A stretch of DNA of 64,000 nucleotides from the NCBI GenBank assembly GCA_026182355.1, contig JAPFBL010000368.1, positions 456,531-520,530 of the forward strand, read 5' to 3'. The notes under the pieces are model-generated. The model was given only the letters and a program-made list of their open reading frames with translations. It was not told the DNA's origin and ran no database searches. Positions 1 through 9,737 of the stretch are shown piece after piece. Positions within the stretch are counted from its first letter, which is position 1; each line of letters begins with the position of its first letter. Origin of the DNA: Hermatobates lingyangjiaoensis (taxonomy: Eukaryota; Arthropoda; Insecta; Hemiptera; Hermatobatidae). Both the position numbers and the translations under genes were made by a program.

Positions 1-270
1 GATCACTCAAAATCAGCCAAATAATGGTCAACGAACTTTTCATTTCCAACGGTTTCGTGTAATTATTTATAAAAAATTCAAATTGTCTCGCAAAACTGAT
101 TGCTAAAAGTAAATGAATAATTGTGATTTGGTTAAAAATATATTCATCTATTGTTCAATCATATTTGCATATACTTAGAATATTTATTGAGGTTAGTTTG
201 GGTAGCAAACTAAAGACAGACCAGTCTCACGAGAACACACACATAGGCTATTTTAAAGATAAACATAAAA

Positions 271-391
271 GTTGTTTCCAACTTTGCTCAATAGATGCAG
301 ATACCAATTCATTATCAACTGTCATCGTGTCGTCACAGTTTCAGAATTATTGCTGACTCAATAAAGAATTTCCACATTTCATTGTGTCTTT
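271..391. repeat. Dispersed repeat A, copy 1
   Basis: This block and 957-1076 are diverged copies of one sequence. Both read GTTGTTTCCAACTTTG, then CAATAGATG, then a shared GACT(C/G)AATAAAGAATTTC-like stretch ending in TGTGTCTT. No coding potential or termini are visible, so the class is unknown. The rest of 1-442 is AT-rich without recognisable features. Confidence 0.6.
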
Positions 392-442
392 TCAGTCTAT
401 TTTAAGAACATTCATTGTCTATTTGTGATTCAACACAATGAA

Positions 443-617
443 CATTCTACATTGAGGGTACTAAATTTTACCTAACTCAAGTGTTTTTGGAGTAGGGGAT
501 CATTAAGGAGTACTTGACATCGTTTAGGTGGAAAAAAGTGGAAGTCCAAAGTGTGTATCGAACCCTGTATCTACCAGTCCAGAGGCGAGCATGCAAGCCA
601 CTAGGCTACCTTGGCCC
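443..617 (-). mobile_element. tRNA-derived SINE, 3'-truncated
   Basis: On the minus strand this reads a degenerate tRNA-like head (GTAGCCTAGTGGCTTGCATG as A box, GGGTTCGATAC as B box), then a body ending in the shared AGTTAGGTAAAATTTAGTACCC-like segment. It belongs to the same SINE family as 12,026, 13,106, 14,667, 36,102, 37,957 and 48,963. It is older than those copies and lacks a recognisable tail. Confidence 0.75.
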
Positions 618-956
618 TTCGCAACTTATTTACAGATTACTAGTTTATACAAACTATTTTTTGTTAATTTTTTTTCACTGAAATGTTTTTTTAAAGAAAT
701 TAAAACAACTCTCTATTAAAGCAACCCTTTCTTTTTTTTTCGTTAATTCGGTTTTAATCAAAGCCACTAAATTAAACGCATTTAATTTATTTTTAAATTG
801 GAGATGTTTTAAGGAAAAACCGTTATTAGATTTTACTGATTTGGTTAGGAAGAGCAATTAGAAGGGCATTGTATTTAGAACATATATTGTAAATCAGTGT
901 CGCACTTGTGTAAAAAAAGAAACTAATATCCCAGTATTTTATAGGCAGACTTGGAA

Positions 957-1076
957 GTTGTTTCCAACTTTGCCCAATAGATGTACACACCAATTCAACA
1001 AAGACTGTCTTCATATCGTCACATTGTCAGAAATATAGTTGACTGAATAAAGAATTTCTATGTTTGACTGTGTCTT
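957..1076. repeat. Dispersed repeat A, copy 2
   Basis: Second copy of the repeat at 271-391, same orientation, with scattered substitutions and indels. The intervening 618-956 is AT-rich and holds nothing I can identify. Confidence 0.6.
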
Positions 1077-1245
1077 CTTAATCCATCTACTACCTTCATT
1101 GAGGATGAGGTCATTCCATATAGGTTACTACGAATTAGGCCTCATTTGGGACACAGAATTAATTCAAACAATACCTTTTATGTTAATATAATTTTATTTA
1201 ATTATTATTATTATTAGAAGTTAACAATTTTCGATTAGAGAAAAT

Positions 1246-1277
1246 GTGTTGTTTTCCAACGCCTACACTTATAAGGC
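1246..1277 (-). repeat. SINE type III tail relic
   Basis: TTGTTTTCCAACGCCTACAC followed by TTATAAGG matches the distal tail of the SINE at 36,102 (TTGTTTTCTAACGCCCACAC then TTATTAGG). It is only a short relic; 1,077-1,245 is otherwise unremarkable. Confidence 0.4.
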
Positions 1278-1373
1278 TTATAAGTCATATATATATTTCA
1301 ATATAGACAAAGCAACATATATGAATATATGTAGTTGAGATAAGAAAACATTCAATATATATATATATATATA

Positions 1374-1700
1374 ACAAGTTTTACATAAATACGTGAAATA
1401 ACAATCAATGATCAAACCACAATATGAAATGAAAAACAAAAGACTAAGATCTTTCAACCGTAACAAGCAGTCTTCGTAAGAGTCAAAACCCAACTGACAG
1501 TAACAAGACCGGTTATTAAGGTTAACAGATAGCCTTTTTTTTTTAATTTCATATTGTGGTTTTTTCACACACACACAGTGTGGGTTTTTGGCTCTGACGA
1601 GGACCGCTTGTTGTGGTTGAGGGATCTTAGTCTTGTTTTCCCATTTCTTATTCTGGTTTGATCATTGATTGTTATTTCACGTGTTTGTGTGAAAGCTTTT
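1374..1700. mobile_element. Foldback PLE terminal cassette, AGATCT family
   Basis: Two inverted arms carry the same cassette. The left arm has a minus-strand hammerhead-like core at 1,442-1,484 and the right arm a plus-strand one at 1,591-1,632. Outer flanks share TGATCAAACCACAATA and TGATTGTTATTTCACGTG in opposite orientation. The left core is mutated (CTTACGA instead of CTGACGA). The right core keeps CTGACGA but its GAAA has become GAGG, so neither is likely to cleave. TA tracts lie on both sides (about 1,353-1,373 and 1,726-1,758, the latter preceded by (CA)n). Confidence 0.7.
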
Positions 1701-1701
1701 T

Positions 1702-1758
<57 letters not shown>

Positions 1759-1759
<1 letters not shown>

Positions 1760-1935
1760 GTTGGGTCTCCAACCGTCGCTTCGCAAGAGCGCTTGGTGTC
1801 CCTATCTCAACTCTCCTGATGATGGTTCAACCGAAAATTAGCGACAGTAAGTGTGTTTGTTCCTTTGTTCTGTGCCTGTCATTTACTATGTTTGTTGCCC
1901 TTTTGGATCATTCTCCTGTTTACAATATATATATG
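1759..1935 (+). mobile_element. PLE-type cassette with hammerhead core, AATT family
   Basis: A hammerhead-like core lies at 1,811-1,848: CTGATGA, an extra T, GGT-TCA-ACC as stem II, GAAA, then AATT as a self-complementary word. Stem I pairing here is weak. The same cassette occurs on the minus strand at 4,236-4,448 and 25,901-26,073. It has a conserved upstream hairpin-like word CGCTTCGCAAGAGCG and ends at a TA tract. Confidence 0.6.
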
Positions 1936-1973
1936 TAATATAGAAAAGGTCCAAACCGGACAAATAAATAACT

Positions 1974-2165
1974 GATATATATATACTTTAACACATTGGT
2001 AGAACACAGAAATTGTAGCAGTTTGCTTCTCAACGCGAGTACTTTTCACTTCTTCCCGATGACGACGGATGTCGGAATATCGAAGTGTGTTCTGTAATGA
2101 CTTTCTGTGTTCTTTCCTATGTGTTAAAGTTTTTATTGTCCACACGGACCTTTCATTTTATTGGA
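1974..2165 (+). mobile_element. PLE-type cassette, decayed hammerhead core (ATAT/C family)
   Basis: At 2,049-2,088 the order is CGATGA, C, GAC-GGAT-GTC, GGAA, TATC, a mutated version of the minus-strand core at 50,826-50,868. Further downstream is a short hairpin GTCC-ACAC-GGAC, followed by a TA tract. A related tail with GTCC-GCT-GGAC lies at 2,236-2,246. Cleavage is unlikely because CTGANGA and GAAA are both altered. Confidence 0.45.
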
Positions 2166-2389
2166 AATATATATATAGACATGTCTGTGTCTTTCTGTGT
2201 GTTTCCTTCGTTTTGAATTTATTTTTTTTAAAAAAGTCCGCTGGACCGTTTCTTTTAATTGTGTTATATATATATATATATGTGATATCCAAGAGTGAGT
2301 ACTTAAACTAGACTATGATATTTGTTATCTTATTATAATTACAAGGAAGTGGAATTCACTTATATCTGAAGACGAATTTAAATTTAATA

Positions 2390-2970
2390 TGTGAGCATGA
2401 GGAGAAAGTAAAGTTGTGTTGAAGAGGAAGTTAATTACAAAGCTGCAAGATTACAGCGATCTAGAGTTCAATGTCAGGTGGGCGGAGGGTCAGGTTATGC
2501 CTGTTCTATGACCAGCCGGAGAAGCCTGTTTCACATCACGCTGGGGAAGGTGACACTTTGAAAGTAAAGTCATTATAATAAAACAAGTGGAAAATAATGG
2601 GCGAGGCGCTCGAGAAGAAGTTGGATAAAATAACATGGAAACAGGTGTTGAACTCGAAGCAACCGGTTGAAAAAAAAAAAGAGAAACCCCGTGTTGGTTG
2701 GGTTCCAGAGAAAGTTGTCTTTGGCGATAGCTGTGTTTGGCCTTGGAGAAGGCGAAAACGCAACAATACGGTAGTATTAACATAGCTGCTCCTCGGAGTC
2801 TAATTAGAGTGACCCATCTGGTGGAGGGAAGCCCGGAGCCAGTAAATCACCTTTCATTGTCGTCCACCTATGGGACAATAATACGTGATTTATGCCCGAC
2901 TACCGATTTATGTCTGACATGCCCACTCGTCAAACAGGCAATGTCCGCTAAGAAAAAATAAATCTCTTTA
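2390..2970. other. GC-richer, apparently non-repeat segment of unknown function
   Basis: This stretch has more balanced composition than its surroundings and open frames of 60-97 codons on both strands: 2,597-2,785 and 2,737-2,961 on plus, 2,490-2,783 on minus. I recognise no domain in any of them. It could be a decayed gene, a retroelement fragment or an unrelated unique region. Overlapping open frames on both strands argue against reading either one as a gene. Confidence 0.3.
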
Positions 2971-3239
2971 TCAACTGATCAACGGCTGACACGAAAAAAA
3001 TTCCAAACTTACATAATAGTTATCACAAGGAAAATACGATTCTTTGTACCAACATTCTTTCATATTACTTTCGTCTCCTACTATGAGCCAGTAAAAGTTT
3101 AATACACTACAATGCTGCTGGACTCTTTGAGGGTTGTCTGGTCAAAAAACTCAACTCTGTCTTCCAATGTTTATTTTCCAAAATTTATATTTCATTATGA
3201 AGGCTACATGAAATTGCATAATCTATTATTATGCATCCT

Positions 3240-3770
3240 CTCGCACTCTCTCTTTTCATTACCTTTTACCCCTCCTCTCACTCTCTCTCTCCATTCTATC
3301 TCACTCTATATCTCTCTACATGACCTTTTGCACATCCTCTCTCACTCTCTCTTTTCATTACCTTTTACTTCATTTACCCCTCCTCTCACTCTTTCTCTCT
3401 TTGTATTACCTTTTACCCCTCCTCTCTCACTTATTCTATCTCACTCTATATCTTTCTACATGACCTTTTGCACATCCTCTCTCACTCTCTCTTTTCATTA
3501 CCTTTTACCCCTCCTCTCACTCTCTCTCTCTTTGCAATACCTTTAACCCCTCCTCTCACTCTTTCTCTCTCTTTGCATTACCTTTTACCCCTGCTCTCAC
3601 TCTCTCTCTCTCTTTGCAATACCTTTAACCCCTCCTCTCACTCTTTCTCTCTCTCTCTCTCTCTCCACATTGTACTCCCCTCACGCATTCACCTTTTCGT
3701 CAAATCTTTCTCTGATTCTCTCTCACTATCCCTCTTACTGATTTTCTCTTTCATTCTATAACTCTTTCAC
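3240..3770. repeat. CT-rich minisatellite with higher-order units
   Basis: Repeated modules of CATTACCTTTTACCCCTCCT followed by CACTCTCTCT alternate with a longer unit containing TCTACATGACCTTTTGCACA. The longer unit recurs about 139 bp apart (3,294 and 3,433). The open frames across it (SLSLSL-type peptides) are by-products of the repeat. Confidence 0.85.
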
Positions 3771-3779
3771 ACACTCTTT

Positions 3780-4235
3780 TAGTATAAAATACTATCATTC
3801 ATGTTTGTTATTTCAGTATTGTAGAGTACCTACTCTAAATTTCATACGAATCGGAAGTAATATGAAGTAGCCTAGTAACAAAACATGATTTCACAGTTAA
3901 ATCAGTAAATTGACAATAAACACAATTTTTTACCAATACTGATTAATATACTCGCACATATATTACACCCTTTAAACTAAACGCAATCGATTGAAGCATT
4001 ATTAGATCTCAAAGCAACAAAAGTAATATAAAATTCTTGGTAATATCATTGCCATATCAAGATCAAAATATAAACAAATGACTCGTTCACTAGATTGGTA
4101 CCAGAATTGAACGTTATTTTGCACCATGTTTGTATAATTCATAAATAAAACATGTATTTCTAAGCATCCTAGTTCATCTGGTTTCAATATATACGGTTTA
4201 GGAATATAATCTAAGACTGTACTGGCAGTGTAATG
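3780..4235. other. AT-rich spacer, nothing recognised
   Basis: No repeats, hairpins or coding signals that I can support. Confidence 0.5.
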
Positions 4236-4448
4236 ACATACAACCAAACAGATATATGCAGCTTGTTATACAACTTATATACTTCACTTAAACAAGTATA
4301 TAAGTTTCTTCGCTTATAACGTTTCATAGTAAATGACAGACACAGAACAAAGGAACAAACACACTTACTGTCGCAAATTTTCGGTTGAACCGTCATCAGG
4401 AGAGTTGAGATAGGGGCACCAAGCGCTCTTGCGAAGCGACGGTGTTTC
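4236..4448 (-). mobile_element. PLE-type cassette with hammerhead core, AATT family
   Basis: Minus-strand core at 4,371-4,407: CTGATGA, C, GGT-TCA-ACC, GAAA, AATT. Flanking sequence matches the plus-strand copy at 1,759-1,935, including GACAGTAAGTGTGTTTGTTC downstream of the core. Confidence 0.6.
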
Positions 4449-5424
4449 TTCGCCTTATTCTAATCATAGTAAATACCACATGATAACTGTTTGCATAGAT
4501 GGTGAGAAATAACAGGCCAGTCAAGCCGTAGAAGTAAATCTATTATACAAGTTATCTAATCAAATCCAATTAACCATTTAATATTAGGCTCGTTACTTAT
4601 TTGAACCGATTTTACTTATGATAAAGGTTACATTATTGAGTTCATTTTATTTTAAGTCTTAACTTACTTAAGTTTATCAAGGTTGGAACTTAAAACGAAT
4701 ACATGACATCGTGACATTATTCAGGATACCAACAGCTTTACGTTCTCTCAGAGGGACATAGTGCACAAGATTTTCTGTCTCTCACATGAGAAGTTAAGGA
4801 TCAATGGTAACATTCAAACTTGTAATCTTTAGAAACCTTTTCAACCACACCTGACCAATTTAAAAAGGAAATAAATTAATTGAATATTATTGTTAATTAA
4901 TAATTTTCTTTTTCATATTAAATAACCTAACAAAGATAACCTTAGTTTAGAGGGAGAGGGAATCCTGCGCAGATCAGCACAACATAAAAGTTTTTAACCT
5001 ACCCTAGATAGACGCAGAGCCAACAAGAAGAAAAAGAATGAAGCTAATAACTTAGATGTAAAAACTAATTCTCCAATAACAATTAATATTTTTAATTTCT
5101 CATAAATTTGAATTATGTTCCCCTACGCCTTAATTGATTTGATTTACTAACTTTTAGTTTCTTCTGTTCAGATTTGTTCGATTACTTTTTTGCTAATATA
5201 AATTAAAAATATCTATTTACTTGAACTGTTGTTATGAAGGTTTGACTTGAAAATATAGCTGTCACTGTGATATATTGTTGAAGATATTTAAAATCAATAC
5301 CCATAATCTAAATATTAGGCCCAATATTAAACTATACAAATAAACCCACCTAAAAAAAAATTGGCCATATTATAAATGTATCAATAATCAATGAGACGCA
5401 ACTTTTGCAGTGAATTTCAACACC
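4449..5424. other. AT-rich spacer with one faint SINE-like patch
   Basis: At 4,727-4,770 ACCAACAGCTTTACGTTCTC and the following bases resemble the minus-strand SINE body (ACCGAC then TTTAACGTCCTCTC then GAGGGAC). The similarity is weak and could be chance. The rest is featureless. Confidence 0.3.
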
Positions 5425-5442
5425 GGGGGGGGGGGGGGGGGG
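5425..5442 (+). repeat. Homopolymer of 18 G
   Basis: An uninterrupted run of 18 G in AT-rich DNA. It could form a G-quadruplex, and its true length is hard for sequencers to determine. Confidence 0.9.
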
Positions 5443-5527
5443 AATTATACCAGAGTTTAATTTAAATAGGACGATGTAAATTTTAAAGCTTGAAAAAATG
5501 AAACGGCCCGTTAAGACAAAGTAGCAA

Positions 5528-5682
5528 GCTATTTAAAGAAAAGAACGTGTATTCATAGAAACAATACACAACTCTCTTCAATATTTCAACCTGATCGTCA
5601 TCAGGAGAAGAAGAAGAAGTTGAGTACATCTAATCATCTACGTAGATATTGTTTCTACGTGTTCATTTCTTTAAATCGTTTA
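5528..5682. mobile_element. Foldback cassette with one hammerhead core (ATAT family)
   Basis: Inverted flanks (about 5,530-5,565 and 5,645-5,682) surround a minus-strand core at 5,572-5,610: CTGATGA, C, a GATCAGGTT stem II region, GAAA, then ATAT and T. The next bases GAAGAGAG pair well with the CTTCTTCTC before CTGATGA, apart from one mismatch at the third pair. Stem II is weak. Confidence 0.6.
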
Positions 5683-5689
5683 AGTTTTA

Positions 5690-6175
5690 AAAAATGTAAT
5701 AATTAATGGAAAAAAACTCTAATATGAGACGCCACAAAATATTCACTTACCTAATTATGAACATGTACACAGAATCATTACCATAGAGGTTAATTGAAGT
5801 CTTATCACACACGATACCGACATACCTTGTACACAAGATTTACAGTTTTTTTACTAGTTATCCATCATCAAGTATCACCCACTTCTTTTTGAGGTAATTC
5901 TACTGAACATAGACGACGTCCAAAAACAAGAACGGTCCAAAAACTCCTATCTTGTATACTACTATCACAGTTTTCTCTATTAATGTGATTAAAAACACTA
6001 GCATATTTTGTAGGTTAAAGCGGTTGATAATTATTATTTCCAAAGAAATATTTTTTCTTTGAAGTTTCACTCCTCTCTCTCTCTCTCACACACACACTCT
6101 TTCTCACTCTTTCTCTGTCTCACACACACACTCACACTCTCTCTGTCAGTTTAGTCAATATATATATATATATAT
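5690..6175. repeat. AT-rich spacer then CT/CA and TA microsatellites
   Basis: 5,690-6,065 has nothing recognisable. (CT)n/(CA)n spans about 6,072-6,150 and a TA tract 6,158-6,175. The TA tract abuts the PLE fragment that follows. Confidence 0.7.
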
Positions 6176-6177
6176 AA

Positions 6178-6290
6178 ACACAGTTAAATTTCTTGCCAAT
6201 TTCTCTATGAATGATTTTTCGGTATAGCTTCTCGAGTTTTCTAATCTGACACTTCCATTCGTTAGGTACTAAGTGCAATAAATCTCCAAA
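6178..6290 (-). pseudogene. PLE reading-frame N-terminus (fragment)
   Basis: Read on minus, about 37 codons give the PLE N-terminal signature: LVPNEWKCQIRKLEKLYRKI, then REIGKKFNC. The frame is cut at the TA tract just beyond FNC. It follows, in its own orientation, the hammerhead at 6,348-6,384, which is the expected order for a PLE terminal repeat. Confidence 0.7.
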
Positions 6291-6347
6291 AGAATTGCTT
6301 GTAAATTCCCTTTAATTGACAGATACCTTACAATTTAAAAATATAAA

Positions 6348-6384
6348 ACCAACGTTTCAGTCATCATTGACCATCTTCAGGGGG
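6348..6384 (-). ncRNA. Hammerhead-ribozyme-like core, ACGT family
   Basis: Minus strand: CTGAAGA, T, GGTCA-ATGA-TGACT as stem II (five pairs, one G-T), GAAA, then ACGT, T, GG. Stem I begins with two C-G pairs. It lies between a PLE C-terminal fragment and a PLE N-terminal fragment in the same orientation, as in tandem PLEs. Confidence 0.7.
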
Positions 6385-6598
6385 TAATAAATAATATATA
6401 AAATTACTGTAAAAACAACTCACCACGCAAAAATAAAAGTTATATCCTACATACTGTATAAGAGTTTGAAAGTAACAATAGATAGCATGCTACTAATCAA
6501 AAAACATCACAAATTGGGAGGTTACATTAGTTTTGTACAAGGTCAATGTTGTCCTTTCATTTAGATGTTCCTAGGGTATCCTCACTCTGCAACCCCAA

Positions 6599-6850
6599 CT
6601 ACTGTCTCTGCTGTGCCTGTCCTGTATATAGTTTTAACATACTGTTGAAGCTTGTAGTTTGATGATTCATGTTAGGCCTTCGTTCTAAAATGTTTAGGGC
6701 TTCCAATAACATTAGCTTGTTTTTGTCTTTTTTGTAGAATAGAACCTCTATGTTGTTTGACTTTATGTGTATTAAATGTATGGTATTTAGGACCACCTGC
6801 TACCTGGCGCATAGTAAGACGTCGGGACAAAGTTGTAGTAGTCGAACCAG
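6599..6850 (-). pseudogene. PLE GIY-YIG endonuclease C-terminus (frameshifted)
   Basis: Minus frames give YTGSTTTTLSRRLTMR then GGPKYHTFNTHKVKQHRG, and in a second frame LMLLEALNILERRPNMNHQ. This is the layout of the C-terminal GIY-YIG nuclease of Penelope/Neptune-type elements: (G/T)TTTLSRRLTMHL, then LxxLEAL.I....P.xNxQ. At least one frameshift separates the halves, so it is dead. GIY-YIG cuts target DNA during PLE insertion. Confidence 0.75.
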
Positions 6851-6862
6851 TGTATGTAGATT

Positions 6863-6987
6863 TGAGATTTGAGATTAGAAAACTCGAGAAGCTATACCAA
6901 AAAGCATTCATAGAGAAATTGGCAAGAAATTTAACTGCGCATTTATTAACGAAGGTCTGCTACCTAAATACACTAATATGTATATAG
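6863..6987 (+). pseudogene. PLE N-terminus fragment, inverted partner
   Basis: Plus-strand frames give FEIRKLEKLYQKAFIEKLA and, after a frameshift, KKFNCAFINEGLLPKYTNM. It is the inverted counterpart of 6,178-6,290 and continues further, to the usual break near YTN followed by TATATA. Confidence 0.7.
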
Positions 6988-6997
6988 TGTATTTAGT

Positions 6998-7035
6998 GAC
7001 ACAAAGTGACTGTCAAGTGTGTGTCACTTTGTGTC
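6998..7035. repeat. 13-bp perfect hairpin
   Basis: GACACAAAGTGAC at 6,998-7,010 is perfectly complementary to GTCACTTTGTGTC at 7,023-7,035, with a 12-nt loop. It sits just outside the PLE fragment and may be its terminal hairpin. Confidence 0.6.
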
Positions 7036-7321
7036 GGTTGATGGACACTCCACAAGAATGAATACAGGTTGTACAGCATGAGTGTTGTCATAAATATATT
7101 ATGCTAACAGTTTTGACACTATTAAGGATTTTTTTTTATTTAATGACTCATTTAAAGTCCTTAAACAAAAATAGACTTGAATTAGAGTTTTATTTCATCT
7201 ATTCCATTGATGTTACCGGAACGATGCCACTTATTTCAAAGTGCATTACATGAATATATTCAGATAAAAAAAATAAAACATGTCTTCTTCTAATATTTAT
7301 TGCTAAAACAGCGATAGATTA

Positions 7322-7535
7322 ACTAGATTTACTGTCCGCAGATTCAAATTAGTCAAACAATCACTCTTTGAACCTTAGTGTACCTTGTACTTAATGTACC
7401 TTAGTGTAGTTGTTGGGTACATATCCAGGTAGGCTTTTTAATGATCAATGTAACGGATAACCTAGGATTTAGATAATTCAACTATTATGTATATTGATTA
7501 TACAACTCCGTTGTAAAATTATTATTAAACTTGTA
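7322..7535. repeat. 214-bp direct repeat, copy 1
   Basis: Nearly identical to 9,289-9,502 in the same orientation. Both start ACTAGATTTACTGTCCGCAG and end ATTATTAAACTTGTA. Ends do not follow the TG...CA rule, and I see no primer-binding or polypurine signal inside, so it is not a clear LTR pair. Confidence 0.75.
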
Positions 7536-8090
7536 TGAAGCTATCCTCAGGTTTAAACCTTACAACTAGGTTAAAACTGATTATTATGTCTAAAATTAAA
7601 GTTTATTATCTGTACAATAATATGAATTAAGCATTAACTAATATGTCTTCACTGTTGACATTGTCATGGTCCAAACAAGACAAATCTTAGATTTTATTGC
7701 GTAATATAACGATGACTTTCACTCAATGTCAGAATATGCACAATGCAATGCATATGTGTGTGTTTGTGGCTCCTCAGAGTTAACAGGTCAAAATGTTTTA
7801 CCTAATTCACAAGTCAAAGCAGTAAAATGTCGTTACTGTTCTGTAGGTGATAAACTTGACTAGGAGTTTATGGCTACATAACTTTCCGAGGATTTGTAAA
7901 TTTAAAGCCTGAATATCGTTACACAGTTGTCTCAATTAGTTGACTGTGTATGCGTGTGTGCCTGAGAGAGAGAGAGAGAATGAGAGTTTATATGAGTTTA
8001 AATACATACACTCTTTCTCACATACACTACTCTCTCTCCTCTCTCCATTTTTCCCTCACTCCACTCTTCACACACACACACACACTACAG

Positions 8091-8127
<37 letters not shown>

Positions 8128-9288
8128 TATATATACGAACACACACACGCACACATAGACTTTTAGAGAAGAGGCAGAGGTGGTTGAAAAAACTAAGAGA
8201 TGAAAATACGCAAAGCATTAACAACGTCATTCCTTGACCTCCTCAGGTAATATCATGTTCATAAATTGGTTTACGCATAGACTTAATTTTGATTTTCAGT
8301 CACTATTTTTAGTAAGTTAAAAAAAACTTGCATTGTACCGCAGTTGTTTCAGTGAGTTTTATTGCTTTTACGCTGAAACTCTGCGGCCAATATAACTCCA
8401 TTACCAGCATCAGTTTAGAGACTCCTGTAATCCAAGAACATGTACCTATGCACAAGTACCTGTACACATGTACCTGTACCTGTGTAGGAATGTACACAAG
8501 CCTGATCAAGTAGATTGAACATTGGCTAATCAGATATAATATTCCCTTTAATCGAAGCTATTATAAGAATAGTCAAGGTCATATACAGTCATACCTGTAA
8601 ATCTAGTATTTAAAAAGCAGCTATGTCAAAAGACACTAATTCCAAACATAAGGTGATGCATGTCGAAATTTCCACTCTAGTATGTTCTTACTTGGAGGGG
8701 AAATTGTATATTTATCTTAGTTCGAAATGATATTAAGGGCTCAGATGTGCAGTTTTTATGTATTTCAATACTGCGTTGCCTGATTCAGACACCTAAGTGG
8801 CTACAGCTGTTTTAAAGTCATCCCCGTTGATATAAATCAATCATACTGAGTAAAGAACGTAGGAGGTACAGCACTGATCAGGCACTTTCAGGAATCCAAC
8901 GGCTGGTGGTATCTGAACGTATAAAACTGCTGACTCTTACTGCATTAGTTAGCAGAGATGATGTATGACAGCAATATCAACAAACAGTTAATAAATCTTT
9001 TGATAGCTATATACCTTGGTTTTAAGTCATGGAAAACACATAAAATACATTCAGTTATGTAATTATTTCATTCCATAATATAAGAAGTTTTAATGAAGTG
9101 ATATTTTAACATGATACTAGAACTGAACATTAATTTTAATACATCAATAGCAGCAAGTTTATAAGCAATAAATGTTTTTATTTATTCAAAGTGCCACCGG
9201 GTATATCAATACAGTCCACCATTAGGGCCACTTGAAAGGTATTAGCCACGTTTGAGCACGTGTCCCTGCCCTCGCAGTAATGTGCTCC
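7536..9288. other. Spacer between the 214-bp direct repeats
   Basis: Holds GA/CT and CA microsatellites (7,966-8,157) and a short GTACCTGT-type tandem (about 8,441-8,490). No coding signal. If the flanking repeats bound one element, this 1.75-kb interior is non-coding. Confidence 0.5.
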
Positions 9289-9502
9289 ACTAGATTTACT
9301 GTCCGCAGATTCAAATTAGTCAAACACTCACTCTTTGAACCTTAGTGTACCTTGTACTTAATGTACCTTAGTGTAGTTGTTGGGTACATATACAGGTAGG
9401 CTTTTTAATGATTAATGTAACGGATAATCTAGGATTTAGATAATTCAACTATTATGTACATTGATTATACAACTCCGTTGTAAAATTATTATTAAACTTG
9501 TA
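9289..9502. repeat. 214-bp direct repeat, copy 2
   Basis: Partner of 7,322-7,535, with only a handful of differences. The high identity implies a recent duplication or insertion. Confidence 0.75.
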
Positions 9503-9551
9503 GAATATAATTTCATACTTTCGTTTATCTCATAATTTATATAACTCCTAT

Positions 9552-9737
9552 TTTTCTTTCTTTATCGAGGTTTGTTCTAGGCATCAAACAGTAGAACACT
9601 TTTAAACCAACGTTTCGACTATATTCGTAGACATACTAGGGCTTGGAATTTCATTTCAAGCCTGAAGATGTCTACAAATATACGAAACGTTGGCTTAAAA
9701 GTGTTTGACTCTGCACCAAACCTCGATAAAGAAAGAT
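9552..9737. mobile_element. Foldback PLE cassette with paired hammerhead cores (ACGT family)
   Basis: Inverted arms begin TTTCTTTCTTTATCGAGGTT and end in its complement at 9,737. The plus core at 9,658-9,696 reads CTGAAGA, T, GTCTA...TATAC, GAAA, ACGT, T, GGC. The minus core at 9,604-9,645 keeps GAAACGTTGG but has lost CTGANGA. The same outer sequence TCGAGGTTTG recurs at 23,520, with a relative at 61,275. Confidence 0.7.

Noticed and set aside
7322..9502. LTR retrotransposon
   Set aside because: The direct repeats lack TG/CA ends, there is no convincing primer-binding or polypurine signal, and the interior has no coding sequence.
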